From Paragonimus skrjabini miyazakii (Eukaryota; Platyhelminthes; Trematoda; Plagiorchiida; Troglotrematidae): 64,000 bases of DNA. Made by a program: the position numbers and the translations under genes. The stretch is from NCBI GenBank assembly GCA_014338405.1, contig JTDE01001345.1, forward strand, positions 12,783 to 76,782. Direction: 5' to 3'. Below the pieces are notes generated by a model. It was not told where the DNA came from, ran no database searches, and was given only the letters and a program-made list of their open reading frames with translations. Shown in pieces: positions 49,945-60,220 of the stretch. Position 1 is the stretch's first letter. Every line of letters begins with the position of its first letter.

Positions 49945-52180
49945 GTTGATTGGCAGCATCCGAAACGGATTAGCCTGTCACAGTGACCGAAGCCAAAGGA
50001 CGCCTGCGCTTTAAACCATCACCCAAAGTGACTTGCGCTGCACCACGCGCGGTTCCACTCACACATCACGTATCCGGTGTAAACCCGAAGGAATAAGACC
50101 AGTAGGTGTGTGGGTGAGGCCTTTGTGTCCAGCCGGCTGATGCTGGTTAGCCAATTGAATGGCTAGCACGACAAGGAAACCCTTATCTCTCGGAAAATAA
50201 ACAGAGAGAGAGAGAGACTGTAATGACGAGATCTGTACTAAGAAGAAAGATATGTAAATTGTAATTTAAGTATACGAGTCCATGCTATTGCATTCAAGAG
50301 AGGATAAAGTTGAAAAACAAAACTCAACGTTGAACTACGAAAAGATCAGACAGACGATTCATCATTCAGTACACCAACAAAGCTTAAGAAAAGGGTAGGT
50401 AGAAGATCACAGACACCCAAGTTGCTGAAAAGAGGAACAGATTAGTTGCCAAACGACCATGGTCTTGGTCAATGCAATCATTAATAAAAACAGAACGGAT
50501 ATGCTGGTATGGCCTACCTGAGCCTAGCATACTTGTTGTCTCTTCACCGACGGTGCATTATGAGTACGTTGGTGACCAACTAATCCCAAACGGCCAGCGC
50601 ATTCGCGGCCGCACACATCGCAACGCCATATAGTCATGTCACCACGGCCTATGGCACCGATGGTTCCTTTGCGTACCGCCCGCTTTCGTTCTCGGCCGCG
50701 CAATAACTACTCGTTGAACTCGCGGACGCCCGTCCGAATTGTATTCCTTCAAGCCGTCCGGTTCAACGCTAAAGCTTCTCAACATCTAAAATCAATTTTA
50801 CAACGTGAAAGACTTACCTGCACAGCATCCTGGTATCTCAGCGTCTGACCACCAGGATTTCGCTTACCTGATCTCAGTTGTCCATACAGCACCTTTTTCG
50901 GGATACGGTCATCGCCCATCAGACGGACGTGACTCAGCCAACGAAACTGATTCAGCATCAGCAAGGCTTCCATCCCGTTCATGTCCGCTCACCGCAGTAC
51001 CTCAGTGTTCGGAACCATGTCCGACCACCGAATACCCAAGATGCGTCTTAGACATTGCAAATGAAAGTGGCTCAAATAGCGCACGTTCCGTTGATACAAT
51101 GTCCACGTTTCACTGCCGTAAAACAGTGTAGACAGCACCATTGAGCGGTAGACGAAGAGCTTAGTGCTCGGCTTCAGGCTGTGGTTCTTCCGAACACGTC
51201 TTTCAAGACGTCCGAAAGCAGTACTAGCTTTGTCACACGAGTTGTCAACTCGCGGTCCACGGACAGATCGGTGGACAGATTGCTGCCCAAGTAGCAGAAA
51301 TCTGTGCAGCTGCTTACAACATCTCCGTTAACACGGATTTGAGGTGAAGGTGCATAGACAGCACCTCCGCCCGAGAAGGCTGAAAGAAAGAAAATGTCTT
51401 ACCTGTGTTGATGTCCGGTCCAAACTTGGATGCCGCGGTCGTGAAAGCCGTGGCCAGTCGCTGTAATTCGTCCTCGCTATGTGCAAACAGCGCGCTGTCA
51501 TCTGTGAACAGAAGCATGCGCATCGTTGAGGTATGTGATTGGGTTGGGGAGCCAGAACGTAGAATATTCAGTCGGCGCCCATCTGTCCGGTACTCTGCCT
51601 TAACACCAAACTCCCCAGATTCTTGCAAAACAACTGTTAGCATGGCAGTCAAATATAAACTAAATAGGGATGGAGCCAGGACACAACCTTGCTTCACGCC
51701 AGTGACAATGTCAAAATCATCAGAGGTAGATCCACACGACTGCACCTTCGCCGTCATGCCCAAGTGCAACAATCTAATCAAATTGACGAATTTACCTGGA
51801 CATCCAAACTTACCAAGCACCGTCCATAGCGCCTCGCGGCTCACGGAATCGAACGCCTTGGTGACGTCAACGAAGAGGGGTTGGTTGCGTTCCCGGCACT
51901 TCTTTCGAAGCTGTCGAGCAGCGAACACCAGGTCGACCGTACTCCGATTCGCCCGGAATCCGCAATGCTCCTTAGGAACATTGGCTTCTATGACATTCGA
52001 ATTCAACCGGTTCAGAAGGATTCTGGCAAATACCTTGCCTGCGCAGCTCAGCAGACTGATGCCCCGATAGCTGTCGGGATGACTGCCGGTCGCAGTCAGC
52101 ACAGCCCTCCGGATCAAAACAGCACACGAGCCTGACCACCACGCCCAGGTAGTAGAAGAGGTCCGGACACACACGCACAC
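49945..52180 (-). pseudogene. 5'-truncated LINE with reverse transcriptase
   Basis: The minus-strand frame 52,180-51,314 (288 codons) is a non-LTR reverse transcriptase. It shows YRGISLLSCAGKVFARILLN, HCGFRANRSTVDLVFAARQL, FVDVTKAFDSVSREALW, GVKQGCVLAPSLFSLYLTAM and FTDDSALFAHSEDELQ, where the catalytic F/Y-A-D-D is F-T-D-D. The C-terminal blocks HFHLQCLRRILGIRWSDM and QFRWLSHVRLMGDDR continue in other frames to about 50,780, so it is frameshifted. The tail to 49,945 matches the solo 3' ends at 44,420 and 52,165. No endonuclease domain remains. It lies in intron 11, inserted antisense into an older sense LINE end. Confidence 0.85.
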
Positions 52181-52830
52181 ATACTAGGCGTCTTGAACGG
52201 AAACTGCGATTGTTTAGTTCGATCAAACTAGGAAGATCAGGGTTGATTGTTCTGTATTTCAGCCTTCGGTTTATGTGACAAGCGTCAATCGGACAAACGC
52301 CGAAAAATGTGAGATGCACGACGCTTCTCAACTGATGACTGTCAATTCTACTTAGTATATATGTGTATGTCAAAATTCTTTCCTTAAGCGTTCTTGGTGT
52401 ATTTAATGATGAATCGTTTGCTTGACCATTTCGTAGTCCAACTTTGAATTTCGTTTTTCAATATTATCCTCTCCGGAATGCACTAGCATGCACTCGTCTA
52501 CTGAAATGTTTTTTGTATTACATTTGACATGTCTTTTTTCTCAGTTCAGATCTTGTCAGTGCAGTCTCTCTGTTTATTTTCCGAGAGATGAGGGTTCCCT
52601 TTTCCTGCTGGCATTCAGTTGGCTAACCAGCCTTGACCGGCTGGACAAGAGGGCTCCACTCACACACCTACTGGTCTTATTTTTTCCGGTTAACACCGGA
52701 TACGTGGTGTGTGAATGAAACCGCGCGTGGTGCAGCGCAAGCCACTTGTGGTGATGGTTTAAAGCGCAGGCATCCTCTGGCTTCGGTCAATGTGACAGGC
52801 TAATCCAGATCGAATGCCGCCAACCGTATG
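52165..52830 (+). mobile_element. 5'-truncated LINE 3' end (copy B)
   Basis: Homologue of 44,420-45,095 in the same position relative to the flanking micro-exons, starting next to a CA-rich tract. It was carried by the segmental duplication rather than inserted independently. Confidence 0.65.
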
Positions 52831-52922
52831 CCACAGCGTTACAGTCATTAAACACAGTGTGCTGTCATTGTGTATTACACGTGTATTTCTTTCCTTTCTA
52901 TTTCAATACGCGTATTTCATAG

Positions 52923-52928
52923 AAAGTG
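52923..52928 (+). CDS. Micro-exon gene exon 12 (6 nt), copy of exon 8
   Basis: AAAGTG follows TTCCTTTCTATTTC...GTATTTCATAG. The donor is GTAAAT, weaker than GTGAGT in exon 8, so this copy may often be skipped. It adds K-S. Confidence 0.6.
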
Positions 52929-53053
52929 GTAAATATCATTGATAGGCAGACCAGTTTGCGTAATTCGTTCAGCCTAGTTTATGATGTGGTTCCGTTCTAG
53001 TGTATATTTTCAACCTTTCCCTGTCGTCCATTACGTACTTCTTTGAACAGCAG

Positions 53054-53059
53054 CTGAAA
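53054..53059 (+). CDS. Micro-exon gene exon 13 (6 nt), copy of exon 9
   Basis: CTGAAA precedes GTAAGT. Two tandem acceptors exist (TTTGAACAG|CAG|CTGAAA), so use of the first gives a 9-nt exon at 53,051-53,059 (A-A-E instead of A-E). Both keep phase. I chose the second by homology with exon 9. Confidence 0.7.
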
Positions 53060-53200
53060 GTAAGTTGCTTAGTTGAATGGATAGTTTCCTATAATCCTTG
53101 ATCAACTTTTATTTTCCTATTTGTTATGAATTATGAATTTTTTGCGCTCCAGTGTTTTGTTTTGTTATATTCTGTGTGTTTTTGTACTTGCTTCCTTCAG

Positions 53201-53206
53201 GTCCTG
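53201..53206 (+). CDS. Micro-exon gene exon 14 (6 nt)
   Basis: GTCCTG lies between a strong acceptor (GTACTTGCTTCCTTCAG) and the donor GTGAGT. It adds S-P after exon 13 and leaves G. The upstream intron is 141 nt. Confidence 0.85.
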
Positions 53207-53347
53207 GTGAGTATCACCTTTATTCATGTGAACAATGTTTAACTGATCCCTGCTGCATTTGAAACTTTCAGCCTTTTTATGTTATATATATTTTTTGCTG
53301 TGCATACGTTTATAGTTTTTGTTTGTCTTTATGTCTCCAATCTACAG

Positions 53348-53353
53348 GTTTCT
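53348..53353 (+). CDS. Micro-exon gene exon 15 (6 nt)
   Basis: GTTTCT lies between TTTATGTCTCCAATCTACAG and the donor GTAAGT. It adds G-F and leaves T. The upstream intron is 141 nt, equal to that before exon 14. Confidence 0.85.
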
Positions 53354-53670
53354 GTAAGTTTTGATATCATCTGGGAGCATCCGTGTAATTCCCAATTATT
53401 GAGTTTACAATACAATTCGAAATTAGTACAAATAAAATTAAGTTACGCCTGAGCGGTAAAACAACATTTTTTTGGCTCTCTGATTACTCTGTTTCATACA
53501 AACCAATGTTGTGTGATGACAGGGTTTTATCTTTCAAGTCCGATGAAAGTGTCATTTGTACGTGAACTTCTCAAGATCTGTGTGCTTCTCTAGACACTGT
53601 TCAACTAATTGTCAGTTTGTGCTCGTAACAAGGCGAGTAATTCGAACACTTGATGACTGTAAGTTCATTG

Positions 53671-54005
53671 ATGAGTAGTCGGGGATTTGTTGAATTTCAA
53701 GTTGAACATCACCCGCAAATGATCATAGCTGTCGCATTCCCATAGACTTCCCAGTCGGCCCCTTTCATATAGAAGGAGCACTAGACTTGAGTTTTGTCTT
53801 CGTTAGATCTCGTCCGTAGTACAACGTATCCTTGCCACTGCCAGGACTAGAACTCCGGCCACGCTGTTCATGAGGCAACCATGTTGACCACTGCGATCCT
53901 GACCCCACATTAAGCACAACCGAATTATTATATGTGAACGCTCAACTACTTTTGCTTGTGAGTAATGAGTAATGAGCAATTACTAACGTGTCTCCTATCG
54001 AGGCT
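53671..54005 (-). mobile_element. tRNA-related SINE
   Basis: Reverse-strand copy starting at the ATGAGTAGTCGGGGATTTG terminus, followed by TTGAACATCACCC, the 3' body and the tRNA-like core. The 5' third is truncated near 54,005. Confidence 0.75.
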
Positions 54006-57000
54006 ATCAGAGACTCACTTGATTCCATAAAGACTACAAGTATACAGTTAACTGAACCAGATGTTACCTTATGATGATATAAAGGCCAACTAAGTGAACC
54101 GCTTATATGTACAAGTGTCCATACCAACATTTTAATTGCGACATGAACTTGTACACCTGTGCTGACTTGAATGTGTGTGAGAAAAATGTGATAACCATTT
54201 TAGAGTAAAGTCCATCATGATGTATTAGATGTTGCTAGTTCCAAATGTTTTATTCTACATCAGAAATCACTTCAAATCGTTCTTTTTACATCCAGTGTAT
54301 TTTTGGTTATTCAGCTCGAATGACCGTCATGAGTACTCTACTCTCCAAAATTTCCTTTAGCATGTAAAATCATCCAGTTTATTAAAAGTTCCATTGAAGA
54401 CAAAAAGAATTTCATGTGTCTTATATGAACGGCAACTTACCATTACAACCTGAACATCAGTCACATCTGATTGTGACCTTTACATTCAGTAGACTTTCCA
54501 TTCAACCTCATTCAAAAACAATCGCTTACTCACGTTAGAGCTCTTGTCATGAAACGTGAAACGGCTTTTGTGGCTACCACAAGACATGAATAAATCACCA
54601 TGTTTTGATGCTTAACCTCTTTCGCTTATGAATGCTGGTTGCGATGCCTGATAATCTAGAAAGGAGATACAGTCGAAGTCATGTTACTTTCAATCCATGA
54701 CCCACGGATAAAACCCCCTTTCGACTCAAAAATTTATAAATCACTTAAATTTGATGAGTGGAGTTTTGTCCACTGGCAAGTAACGGATAATCTAATACTT
54801 TGCTTAACAAATCGGAAAGCATTTGTTTTTCATACACATTCTAGTACGGATTTACGTTGCTCAGCGCTGTGTGTACGTCGTTCGAGTGATCTTGCAGAAA
54901 CTCCTGTCAAGCTTCAACACGAAACATACCAGGGATGAATGTCAGATATCAAGTCACAGTGTTAGTCACGAAGTCTGACATTTTGCTTAGGTACACTAAA
55001 CTTTTGGCTACGTTACGCGGATCGCCGGTTAGGCGGTCTAGTGTGTTCGGTTGGCTGTAAAAGATGCTAGCCAGAATAACCGCTGGTCACTTTAGACGGA
55101 TTGTAGTGTACACCAGTGATATTCTACTACAGTTGTCGTTAATAAGTTCCACAACTCCGTTTGGCTGATGGACAGTACAAATACAATATAGAGAACGCTA
55201 TGCGAAACCATATGTCATTCCGGGTGCATTCCCCCCATCAAGAACCTACATACAGCTATATTAATTAGGGATGGAGTCAAGGTAGTCACCATTCATCGGA
55301 TTACCAAAACCAAAATGTAAATTGGACAAATATGCCTAAACATGCAGAGTATTTCAGGATAATCCATGTTTATATGTCCATATCGCAGAACTAATTGTAC
55401 ATCCTGATCCGATGATTCACACAAGCCTGCGTGTAACCAACACAACCAAACAAACTGGAGTGATTAACCTGTACGATATCGAGCAGAATTAACATATACA
55501 CTCATTCAGGTGAACATCGTTATGATTATAAGTAGGATGCAAACAAACATTATGAAACAAGGTGCTCATAGTATTATGTATAGTTATCAACATATTCTGG
55601 GATTGATGGAAGAATTCGCCTTTTTCAACTCAACTGCCGTATAGGCTGTTCCTAAAAATGAATTCAACTGATGTATCAAAGACATTTAACTCACAGATTT
55701 TGCTATCTAAGTGATCTTACATATACTACGACAATGGGTTCAATGCATTCCGATGCATCATCTGTGTGTTAACATCAAAAAACGTTTAAATACCTCTTCA
55801 TTCCTTTGCCATCGGTGAGCTTTTGGTGTCATTTGACAAGAGTCCGGGAAACAGTTGCTACCCATAGGTTAGACGTTTTTCTGGACCACACATGTGTGAC
55901 GAACAGGTAATGTAGAACGAATGAGTGAAGACTAACACACGCAAGCTGAGCCTTCACTTGCTTGACCTGACAGAAGGTGACTTTGGCAGTATACATAAAT
56001 CCGCAAGCGTGATCTGAAATACACTGGCAACGGAAGTATAATTCAAAAATCTCTCGGGGGGGATTTTGACCGCTGGGCTTAGGTCCTAAAAGGTAGGCAT
56101 GATCAAAAACACGCAAAAAAGTGGTCAGTTATTGGCGAAGCGAAGATTATGAGGACATATGAGAGGGGGGGGGGAAACAGTCAGATTATAGTGTGACCTC
56201 TACTCACAAGTTAAGTAGAGCTTACTACTCCAGAGTCCAGCTAGTATGTCAGGGACGCAGACTAAGTAGTTCAGCAGTCTGTCCTCTCTTGAACTAGGCA
56301 ATATATACTGGATTCATGTCTTCTGTTTTAAAGCCAATTGTAGGTTTTGGTTGTTCGTCATCCGTGACAGGAAACACATGTCTTGGTATCGATCGATTCA
56401 AAGGATGAAGGTTACGATAATAGTTCAAGGTGAACTGTTCACTGACATCAAAATCTGTCACATCATTTGAGAATGACAAGCAACCAGTGCTAGTGTTGAT
56501 GACCGTTGTCCTAGCGGTCAGCCAATGGTGTGCATACCGTCAAAACGTTTTACCGAGTGCGGGCAAATGTAACAAAACGTTCATGTAACCATTCGATCAA
56601 CGCAAAAACCAAAGTATAAAGTAAACAGCTTCCCAAAACAACATAAACTTACATACTACGAAAACGTTTTTAACCTTCTGTTTTCATCACTTGGTCCGAT
56701 TGCTCTGGCTAAGAAAACTGGTCGCCTGTTCACCTAAGAAATGACAAACGTAAAGCGTTCATTAATCCATGTCATCGTGTACAATGGCGTGCACACTGCA
56801 TACAAACAAAACAAATCTCTAAGTGGTTCATGAGTTTCAAGCTGACTCAAACGCCTTTTATGAGGATTGTCATAGATTGAACTACCTCCATATTGCTCAT
56901 GTACTTCACCACCGATGTATGCAATTCATTTGGGGGCATTTTTAGGTAAACACACACAGGCTGTAACATTGGAAGTGACCGACGTACAGAGAACGCAAAG

Positions 57001-57634
57001 TATAGTACTTTCTTCTGCAGGTACCACCCACCGGGTCCAAGTAGTAAAACCAATCAGTGTCATTCGGGGTTCGCATACAGATTGATCAAATAATTTTGTG
57101 ATCTTGGACTCGTCCAGCCGTATTGCTACTGATAGCCGTCATGTGTGTGCACATAAAGCCCATAGAAGACTGACTCTTTGAAAATTATTCGTAACTGGAA
57201 GGTTCAACCACATTACTTGTTGTGTTGATTATCATCATATTTTAAGTTGTTCTAATTGACTTTATCGTCATTATTTCCTCGTTCAACTAAAAGTCAGCAA
57301 AGCGGGTACGTGTGAAACACATTGATGTACTTTTGTAGCATTAGAGATGTTAAATCTACGTGTAAATTTTTCATATTGTGGATTCTAATTTGTCTAGGAC
57401 ATCTGGGGATGTGAAATTTGTAGCTGAGAATGATGTATTACAATATGGTTTATTACAAGGTGTACTACAACAAATGGTATACTACAGTAATCCAGTGGTC
57501 ACACATGCTAACTTGACGTTATTCATTTTTCGGAAAAACATACACTTGTTTTCTGAACATTGTAGTTCGAGAAGCTCAATATTGTTTCCGGTTATGCTAA
57601 AGTCTTTAGATGAGACCCAATTGTGGAAAGTCGG

Positions 57635-57713
57635 GGCTTCGGATGGATTCGAACCAGTGACAGAAACACATGCCTCAACGCGGCAAGGGTTCTACCAGCT
57701 GAACTACGAAGCC
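57635..57713 (-). other. tRNA-like SINE head, unit 1
   Basis: On the minus strand GGCTTCG and CGAAGCC form a 7-bp acceptor stem. A-box TAGTTCAGCTGG and B-box GGTTCGAATCC are intact. The anticodon arm is off (5-bp stem with a 6-nt loop), so this is a tRNA relic and not a working tRNA. Confidence 0.75.
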
Positions 57714-57938
57714 ATGCCAGGAGCTCAGAAATTTCACATTTGGACTCGGTTACCCACCCGTCCCACTGTCTCATATGGAATCCACCAAATGACCCAGGGG
57801 ACCGACTGCCCCAGCAGGATTTCTCAAACAGTTCACGCTGGAATCCACCAACGCCACTGTTGAACAGAGAATTTGTATTACTAATAAGTAGTGTGGCAGA
57901 TTTATGTATTTAGATGAGACCCAACTGTGAAAAGTCAG

Positions 57939-58017
57939 GGCTTCGGCTGGATTCGAACCAGTGACAGAAACACATGCCTTAACGCGGCAAGGGTTCTACC
58001 AGCTGAGCTACGAAGCC
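57939..58017 (-). other. tRNA-like SINE head, unit 2
   Basis: Same structure as unit 1, with A-box TAGCTCAGCTGG and B-box GGTTCGAATCC. The D stem no longer pairs fully. Confidence 0.75.
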
Positions 58018-58219
58018 ACGCCAGGAGCTCAGAAATTTCACATTTGGACTCGGTTTCCCAACCGTTCCACTGTCTCATTCTAAAGTCGTTAAGTAACTAC
58101 GAGTGCATGCTAGTTCATCAAGATATGAGATCTTCCAAAGATGTAGAATCTAAATTTGGCGCTATTGTAATCGGTGCTACAATCGCGAAGTTGATTTCTG
58201 TTGTTTTTTCTGCAAACAG

Positions 58220-58228
58220 CCGGTGCAG
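58220..58228 (+). CDS. Micro-exon gene exon 16 (9 nt)
   Basis: CCGGTGCAG lies between TTGTTTTTTCTGCAAACAG and the donor GTGAGT. It reads S-G-A after exon 15 and leaves G. It ends in the ideal exon border CAG. Confidence 0.85.
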
Positions 58229-59642
58229 GTGAGTAAATCTTGAGACTTATATGAGAGCATTTCTTGTAATGTTCTGTATTTTGTGAATATCGAGTTGTAC
58301 ACCGACAGGGACAAGGTGAATTTTGCGACAAATTGGGCAGCGCTCAAAAGGTTATCAATTAGGGCCTGTCCATCATTGATTAATGTCAGATGATTGTATC
58401 AAAATTTTAAACGCCAGTGTTGGCAAGACTATAAACGGCAAATTCAAAGAGGATATAATGACTTTCGAAATTGAAAAGGTGTGGTGAATGCTATAACAGT
58501 GTCGGATCCTAATTTAAAATCAGTTTTGTAGCAAAATATTATCTGCTGACAGAATGGAGTATGGCTTTCGTCACGCAGGAAGGTCGTGTAATTGAACAGT
58601 AAAAAACGGAAGCAGAGGACGCAAGCAAGCCCAAAAAAGAAAGATCCACCAAAATGCTAACATTTCTGTAGGAACGTGCAGTGGACCACCCAAAGGAAAC
58701 CAATAACGTCGTCATAATAAGGAGCGAACTTTACCTACAACGGCCACAAAATAGTTGACACCCGAGATTTAAACATTGAGCTCATCATAAAGAAAAACTG
58801 GGGATCAGTCATCTACTGGGAGATGAACAGCACCGTCAGGTTTAACAGTCCTGTGCCAGTGTCCAGTGTAAGTGGCTACTGTCAGGAACCGTTAGTAGTG
58901 GAACAGCTCTCTAGTTGCCCTAATTAACATACACGTTGCACTGAGATTACTCGTGTAATGTCTGCTCCTTTCGATTCATGATGTACTCACTGACGATTCG
59001 GGTGTGTCATAATGTTGTTTGACACTTGTAAACACATTTTACTTCACTTTAAGTACAATAGCCATAGCAAAGTATGCCGGTTTCATTGTCGTATCCATTT
59101 TGCCAAACTTTCTACTGTAAAAAACAACAGACACTGAAAGCCGTAGTTAATTTGCAACTTACTTATCCAGTTTATTTGAAACACATTAGAGTCTGACAAC
59201 AGTTTTATTTGTCAACAGCACTTACAGGAAGTGCATTGTTAATGTCTTGTCTAGAAGACTCATTCACTGTTAGCTAAACGGTACAACTAACCCAGAAGCA
59301 AGTTGTTAACTACAGTTTGAATAATTTGTGAGATACATTCCTGATAATCGTCAAAGAAAGGTGTCAAATTACATGTGCAAAAAATCATGGTTTGATCTAT
59401 TTCTATGAGCTTTACGATAAAAGGTGTCATAAAATGTGGAACACAGATTACAAGATGAAAGCAAAACTTTTTCAATGGAAGTATGCATGTAATTGGTTGT
59501 GGCATAACAACTAAGTTTTCCTATCCAGTCAACTGTTCAGAATATATGATTTGCCAGTTACGTTAATTTTGTTCATTCTGATGACATTGAAATCCATACT
59601 CTAAACAACTACTTGTCTTCTTTTATTCTTTGAAATAAACAG
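58229..59642 (+). other. Intron 16 (1.4 kb)
   Basis: No mobile element or further exon recognised. Confidence 0.5.
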
Positions 59643-59651
59643 CAAAAGGAC
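59643..59651 (+). CDS. Micro-exon gene exon 17 (9 nt)
   Basis: CAAAAGGAC lies between CTTTTATTCTTTGAAATAAACAG and the donor GTGAGT. It reads A-K-G and leaves C. The intron after it is 158 nt. Confidence 0.85.
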
Positions 59652-59809
59652 GTGAGTAAACATTGAACTGAATATTCTCTCGAGTTGCCTTATTTTGGTT
59701 GACTGTCAGTTTACATATCAGGATACCCATCTGCTGCACTCTGTTACTGTGTGAACATTAAATTCTGATATCAACTTTAGTTGAACTTTACAATGCCCAC
59801 TTTTCCCAG

Positions 59810-59865
59810 GACGTCCTACTATTTGCCTTCAACGCATGTCAGCATGCTATGGACAAACGTGTTAA
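59810..59865 (+). CDS. Micro-exon gene exon 18: terminal coding exon
   Basis: After the acceptor CCCACTTTTCCCAG the frame continues in phase 1 as RRPTICLQRMSACYGQTC and stops at TAA (59,863-59,865). Three Cys and four basic or amide residues in 18 suggest disulfide bonding of a secreted peptide. The dibasic RR at its start is a possible processing site; that is inference only. The phase agrees with every upstream exon, and a poly(A) signal follows 336 nt later. Confidence 0.8.
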
Positions 59866-60220
59866 GGGACAGTATATCGACTACTGGATAGAAATCCTCT
59901 ATCATACTTGCGATCGTTTTCGCTTGTCAAATGGCATAACTCATTACACATGCGTTAGACGAGAAGTTTAGTGAGGCACTACTGGATCTATTCTCACAGT
60001 ATTAACAATTCTAACAGTTATCGACAGAGGATTACTTACCTAGCAGATCATGAGACTACTTAATGAATGTACATCATCAAATGTAAACTTCCGGCTCGGA
60101 TAATGCCATGCGTTCCGAACTGTTGTTCAGGTTTATCTTCAGCAACCAATGATGGATACGCATTCGGTTCCCTTGTAATTTGACTGGTTTGTCTTTGCCT
60201 AATAAATTCACGCACACTAG
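59866..60220 (+). other. 3' untranslated region of the micro-exon gene
   Basis: Inferred from the stop at 59,865 to about 15 nt past the first AATAAA downstream. No other signal of that form was seen in between. Confidence 0.6.
60201..60206 (+). terminator. Polyadenylation signal AATAAA
   Basis: Canonical hexamer at the expected distance after the terminal exon. Cleavage would be expected 10-30 nt downstream. Confidence 0.65.

Larger units (their letters stand above)
57605..58079 (-). mobile_element. Dimeric tRNA-derived SINE with 8-bp flanking repeats
   Basis: Two units of about 170 bp in the same orientation (57,606-57,773 and 57,909-58,080) share tRNA-like heads and the CAGGAGCTCAGAAATTTCAC body. 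CTAAAGTC occurs immediately outside both ends (57,597-57,604 and 58,080-58,087), fitting a single insertion of the whole dimer. It lies 140 nt upstream of micro-exon 16. Open frames here (for example RGFGWIRTSDRNTCLNAARV) are translations of the repeat, not genes. Confidence 0.8.
53354..58219 (+). other. Intron 15 (4.9 kb) with two SINE insertions
   Basis: Contains SINE copies at 53,671-54,005 and 57,605-58,079. Stretch 54,006-57,604 has no recognised gene or element except a possible degraded SINE patch near 54,600-54,680. Confidence 0.5.
19160..60220 (+). other. Micro-exon gene locus, about 41 kb (predicted secreted protein)
   Basis: I read one + strand gene of 18 exons. Exon 1 is 85 coding nt with a signal peptide, exons 2-17 are 6-27 nt, and exon 18 contains the stop. 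All sixteen internal exons (21, 27, 6, 12, 12, 6, 6, 6, 12, 6, 6, 6, 6, 6, 9 and 9 nt) are multiples of three. All introns are phase 1, and no junction or exon codon is a stop. The joined frame has 98 codons. This architecture matches the micro-exon genes known from schistosomes and other flatworms, whose secreted products vary by exon skipping. Symmetric exons here would let any exon be skipped without a frameshift. I do not recognise the specific family. Introns total over 40 kb and carry most of the window's mobile elements. Hidden extra exons, an alternative terminal exon and alternative splicing remain possible. Confidence 0.85.

Noticed and set aside
57286..57303. CAAAGCGG before GTACGT, reminiscent of exon 17
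   Set aside because: 8 nt breaks the frame from the better acceptor; the alternative 12-nt version uses a poor AAAAG acceptor.
57635..58017. Functional tRNA genes
   Set aside because: The anticodon arms do not fold with a 7-nt loop, and both heads are embedded in repeat units.
57378..58232. Open frames of 161, 96 and 101 codons
   Set aside because: Most of their length is translation of the tRNA-derived SINE dimer.
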